Positions 5,920-8,796 of a stretch of 8,796 nt of DNA are shown one piece after another; position 1 is the stretch's first letter; the number at the start of each line of letters is the position of its first letter. Source of the DNA: JBDKTH01 sp964558295 (GTDB lineage: Bacteria > Planctomycetota > Planctomycetia > Pirellulales > Thermoguttaceae). The DNA lies in NCBI GenBank assembly GCA_964558295.1, contig CAZLDQ010000227.1, positions 1 through 8,796 of the forward strand, read 5' to 3'. Under the pieces are notes generated by a model. That model saw only the letters and a program-made list of their open reading frames with translations, searched no databases and was not told the DNA's origin. The position numbers and the translations under genes are program-made.

Positions 5920-8796
5920 CTACTGTGGCGGTCTGAAGGATCGCAACGAGCCGCCTTCACCGCTGGTTGACGGACCAGGCATTTGCCGTGGCATCGTTGG
6001 GCGCGTTGTCCCGGAACGTTGGCTTGATGTCCGCGATGGCGACGCGGTAGAACGTTGACGCGCATTGGACGGACGCATGCTAGGCTGTTGTGAGGCATTC
6101 ATCGAAGGGGAGGTGGCGGTCGTACGCGTGACTTGGACCGAGTCGCCCATCAACGAGGTGAGGGCTTCTTCGACTGCGGTGAGGCTTGCCTTGTGAAGCG
6201 TCACCACACGCATCGTCTGGTTGGACTCGACAGCCGCGATGTCTAGTTGTTCGATCAGTTCCTTGACTTCGGCGAACAGCGGCTCGGGAGCGGAGACGAT
6301 CACCGAGTTGGTTCGTGCATCCACGCCCAGAGACATGGTTTGCGGTTCTTCTGCAGACTGGGAAGAGGAGGATGAACTGCGCCCCCCCGTACTTCTCCGA
6401 GAGGACTGGGCTCCGCCAAACATCATCATGAACGGTGGCATGCCTCCGAAGCCGCGCGAGTTTCGCGACGAGCTCGAGGCGCCGATCCGGTCGGAATAGA
6501 CCTCCTTCAGAATGCTGACAATCTCGTCCGCCTGCGTGTTGTGGACCGGAATCAAGCGTGGCTTTGGCTGAGCCAGCACCTCCTCAGGGCTTTCCACCTG
6601 ATCAAGGATTCCGAGTAGCTCTTGGATCAACTCCAGATCGATCGGATTGGCCCGAACGATCAGGGCGTTGAGCCGAGCGTCGGGCGTAATCCGGAGTGTT
6701 GGGTTTTGCGCAGGCGTCGAGGAGGAACGCGACGAAGAGGATCGGCTGAAGCCCCGGGACATGCCCGGCCATCGGAACGCACTGCCGGACATTCCCGGTC
6801 CGCCGGTCGTCTCAGGACTTCCGGGTATTCCCGGACTGCCAGGCTCCCCTTGCATGTCGGGTGCACCCGGCATGGTTCGCCCTCCCGGAAAACCCAGTCG
6901 CCCGAACGGCATCCCTGGTTGTTGTGGTTGTTGTGGTTGTTGTGGTTGTTGTGATTGCTGCGAGTCGTAGTATTCCTGGGGCAGCGTGCCTCCGCCAAGG
7001 ACACGATCAAGTGTTTCAGCCACCGAGTTGGCTTTGGCGTATTTCAAGTAGAAAACCGTCATGTTGGCGCCGGCCGAACTGGCGGAACCCATCAGAATCT
7101 TGAGCATCGATTCAAACTCATTCAAGGCTTCCAGATCCTCGGAGGCGATCACCACTCCGCCCGGCCCAGGTGCCACGACGATCGGTGCGGGTTGTTGGGT
7201 TGGGGAGGCCGGCTTGGCGGGCGACGGCGAGACGGGAGGAGTCTCTGCTTTGGGATTCGGCACGTCCGAGATGAAGACAACCGGCGCCCAGGAGGAGGCG
7301 GCTGTGGTTTGGGGCTGTGTGGAAGGTGCGGCAGGCGTTTGACTCCGTGTTGGAGGGGGCGGCAGTGGCGGCTTCCTCTCGGAGTGTGGCGGCGAAGACG
7401 GAACGTCGGCCGGCGGTTGGTTTGGCCGTAAGGTGGGGATCACCGCCGATGGGGTCACTGTTCGGATCTGGTTTCGGCGCAGGGTGGGCCAGATTTCTTC
7501 CAGTCGTTCCAGCGCGGAACGGGCTGCGGGGCCCGTAATCGGAATTAGCCGCACCTTGCCGCCGTCCGACGGATCCTCGCTGACCAACTCCGTCTCCCCC
7601 ATCTTCTGCAACAGCGTCCGGATCTGCAAAAGCTGAGCCTCGCTGCCGCGAACCAGCAACTGCCGCGTTGCTGCGTCGGCTTGGACGGTCGGGGCTTTGG
7701 CATCGCCTGCAAATAGATTCTGAATCGACTGAGCGGCCGTCTGAGGATCGGAGAACCTCAGGCGCAACACCTCGACGCGCAGGGCCTCGCGTTGCATCTG
7801 CTCAAGCGTGGCGCGGATCGTTGCATGCTCGGACGGCCTCGCCAGGGCCACCAGGTTGCCAGTCTTCGGATCGGTCGTCAAACGTGCGCCTGGCGAGCCG
7901 GCCAGTAGGGTCTGCAGCACCTTTAGTGTGGCGTCGGGATCGGCCGGATAGACCTCGTAGACTTCCAGTTGGGGTGTGCTTTGGGCGGAACCTGTCGGCG
8001 CCACGATTGAAGGCAAGGCCTTGAGAATCTTGTCGATCTGCTCCATCTTGGCCGGCGACGCCGCCACCAGGAGTTGCAGGTTGATCGAGTCCCAGGCGAA
8101 GCGAACGGTGCCGTCCGACGTGGCATTTTGTCCGGCGGGGATGTTGAACATCTGCCGCAAGATCCCCAGCACTTCCTCGGGTGCGCCTGAGGTAATCGCG
8201 AACCGTTGCACCTGCTCGGGCCCGGCGACGGCCGGGTTGTCGGCGCGGCGAATCACCTCGGCAATGGTGCGCAACCGGCCTGCCGTCTCGGTAACGAGGA
8301 GTTGCTGGGATTTCGGCAATACGACCACCGCTCCCTGTGGTCCCAGGAGCTTCTTGATCTCCGCTTCTGCATCTTCCGGTCGCAGGTTTTCCAATTGAAA
8401 CAAGGTGCTGACCAATTCGAACTTGCCCCGCGATTCAAGCTCCTCGACGGTGACGGTTGATATCAGATTCGGTGGGATACCATCCTCAAGGTTGATGAGC
8501 ATCAACATTCGGTCGCGTAGGATGAGGGTATAACCTTTGGTCAACAGGACTCCGTTGAGAAGGTCGATCGCCTCCGCCGGCGTGTAGCGGTGGTCATCGG
8601 TATAGTTGAACGTTCCAGGCGGTGGAGCGTTCATCACCAGGGAGAAGCCCGCTCGTTGAGCGAACCAGTTGAGTACGTCTTCCCACGGCTGATATCGGAA
8701 GTTGAATTCCAGCGTCACGTTTTCGTTACCCGATGACGCTTCATGGGCGGGCTCTGGGGAAGGGAGCGAATCTGGAGGGGCCGGAGGAGGTGGTGT
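5920..8796 (-). CDS. Giant secretin N-domain protein lacking the pore domain (5' end beyond window)
   Basis: 958 residues are visible and the frame stays open to the right edge. The GTG at 8718 is internal: a Pro-rich linker precedes it, so the true start and any signal peptide lie outside. Numbering from that Val, residues 1-76 resemble the secretin/TonB STN (N0) module, with FNFRYQPWEDVLNWFAQRAG, YTPAEAIDLLNGVL and YTLILRDRMLML. N1/NolW-like modules follow at about 100-160, 170-236, 251-309, 314-374, 388-544, 552-710 and 719-826, with cores such as DARLNALIVRANP and DARTNSVIVSAPEP. The fifth is split by a Pro-rich linker (422-518), the sixth by QQP repeats and a collagen-like stretch, and the seventh by a Ser/Arg/Gly/Met insert. 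A half module (835-865) leads into a Ser/Thr/Arg/Pro tail that ends the protein. None of the secretin pore motifs (VPxLGDxP, GQxVP) is present. Such proteins are usually annotated as type II/III secretion system short-domain proteins. I infer a periplasmic ring or scaffold role linked to the neighbouring secretin; this is unproven. Confidence 0.92.
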   Translation of the reverse strand, partial: TPPPPAPPDSLPSPEPAHEASSGNENVTLEFNFRYQPWEDVLNWFAQRAGFSLVMNAPPPGTFNYTDDHRYTPAEAIDLLNGVLLTKGYTLILRDRMLMLINLEDGIPPNLISTVTVEELESRGKFELVSTLFQLENLRPEDAEAEIKKLLGPQGAVVVLPKSQQLLVTETAGRLRTIAEVIRRADNPAVAGPEQVQRFAITSGAPEEVLGILRQMFNIPAGQNATSDGTVRFAWDSINLQLLVAASPAKMEQIDKILKALPSIVAPTGSAQSTPQLEVYEVYPADPDATLKVLQTLLAGSPGARLTTDPKTGNLVALARPSEHATIRATLEQMQREALRVEVLRLRFSDPQTAAQSIQNLFAGDAKAPTVQADAATRQLLVRGSEAQLLQIRTLLQKMGETELVSEDPSDGGKVRLIPITGPAARSALERLEEIWPTLRRNQIRTVTPSAVIPTLRPNQPPADVPSSPPHSERKPPLPPPPTRSQTPAAPSTQPQTTAASSWAPVVFISDVPNPKAETPPVSPSPAKPASPTQQPAPIVVAPGPGGVVIASEDLEALNEFESMLKILMGSASSAGANMTVFYLKYAKANSVAETLDRVLGGGTLPQEYYDSQQSQQPQQPQQPQQPGMPFGRLGFPGGRTMPGAPDMQGEPGSPGIPGSPETTGGPGMSGSAFRWPGMSRGFSRSSSSRSSSTPAQNPTLRITPDARLNALIVRANPIDLELIQELLGILDQVESPEEVLAQPKPRLIPVHNTQADEIVSILKEVYSDRIGASSSSRNSRGFGGMPPFMMMFGGAQSSRRSTGGRSSSSSSQSAEEPQTMSLGVDARTNSVIVSAPEPLFAEVKELIEQLDIAAVESNQTMRVVTLHKASLTAVEEALTSLMGDSVQVTRTTATSPSMNASQQPSMRPSNARQRSTASPSRTSSQRSGTTRPTMPRQMPGPSTSGEGGSLRSFRPPQ
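6784..6867 (-). repeat. Collagen-like Gly-x-y stretch inside the N-domain protein
   Basis: On the coding strand this gives about ten triplets in one register: GAP, DMQ, GEP, GSP, GIP, GSP, ETT, GGP, GMS, then G. Only two triplets lack the leading Gly. Looser Gly/Pro/Met-rich sequence flanks it on both sides. Bacterial collagen-like segments can form triple helices, but this one is short and interrupted, so it may only act as a flexible linker. Confidence 0.65.
6916..6960. repeat. 9-base tandem repeat encoding Gln-Gln-Pro units
   Basis: Four perfect copies of TGGTTGTTG (6916-6951) are followed by one degenerate copy, TGATTGCTG (6952-6960). On the minus strand they encode consecutive QQP units directly before the collagen-like stretch. 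The unit keeps the reading frame, so copy number could vary between strains without breaking the gene. Confidence 0.92.

Noticed and set aside
8716..8718. GTG as the start of the poreless N-domain protein
   Set aside because: The frame continues upstream to the window edge with a Pro-rich linker, no ribosome binding site precedes the GTG, and starting here would leave no signal peptide.

Overview
The window is GC-rich and carries an outer-envelope locus built around the secretin family. It encodes one complete GspD-type secretin, a translationally coupled lipoprotein, a divergent exported BON-domain protein, and a convergent very large protein made of secretin N-domain modules with no pore domain. 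Very long secretins with many N-domain repeats, Pro/Ser-rich inserts and lipoprotein neighbours are, from general knowledge, typical of Planctomycetes (Pirellulales-like). That assignment is inference: the window holds no rRNA or other phylogenetic marker.

Layout. Positions 3-50 look like the last 15 codons of a plus-strand gene entering from the left. Positions 51-487 hold no gene I can support. The BON-domain protein lies on the minus strand (488-1261). A divergent intergenic region (1262-1545) follows, with a good sigma70-like promoter toward the BON gene and two short palindromes. The secretin (about 1546-5133, plus) overlaps the lipoprotein gene (5130-5864, plus) by ATGA. After a 55-base convergent gap, the poreless N-domain protein occupies 5920-8796 on the minus strand; its true start lies beyond the right edge.

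Function. The secretin should form a large outer-membrane channel with an unusually long periplasmic stack of about eight N1-like modules, and it seems to lack the N0/STN module. The convergent protein has the complementary architecture: an STN/N0-like module, about seven N1-like modules and a half module, then a low-complexity tail instead of a pore. The lipoprotein is a candidate accessory or pilotin-like factor because it is translationally coupled to the secretin. The BON protein is a candidate periplasmic partner. No other type II secretion or type IV pilus component (ATPase, pseudopilin, inner-membrane platform) is in the window, so the transported substrate and the machine type remain open.
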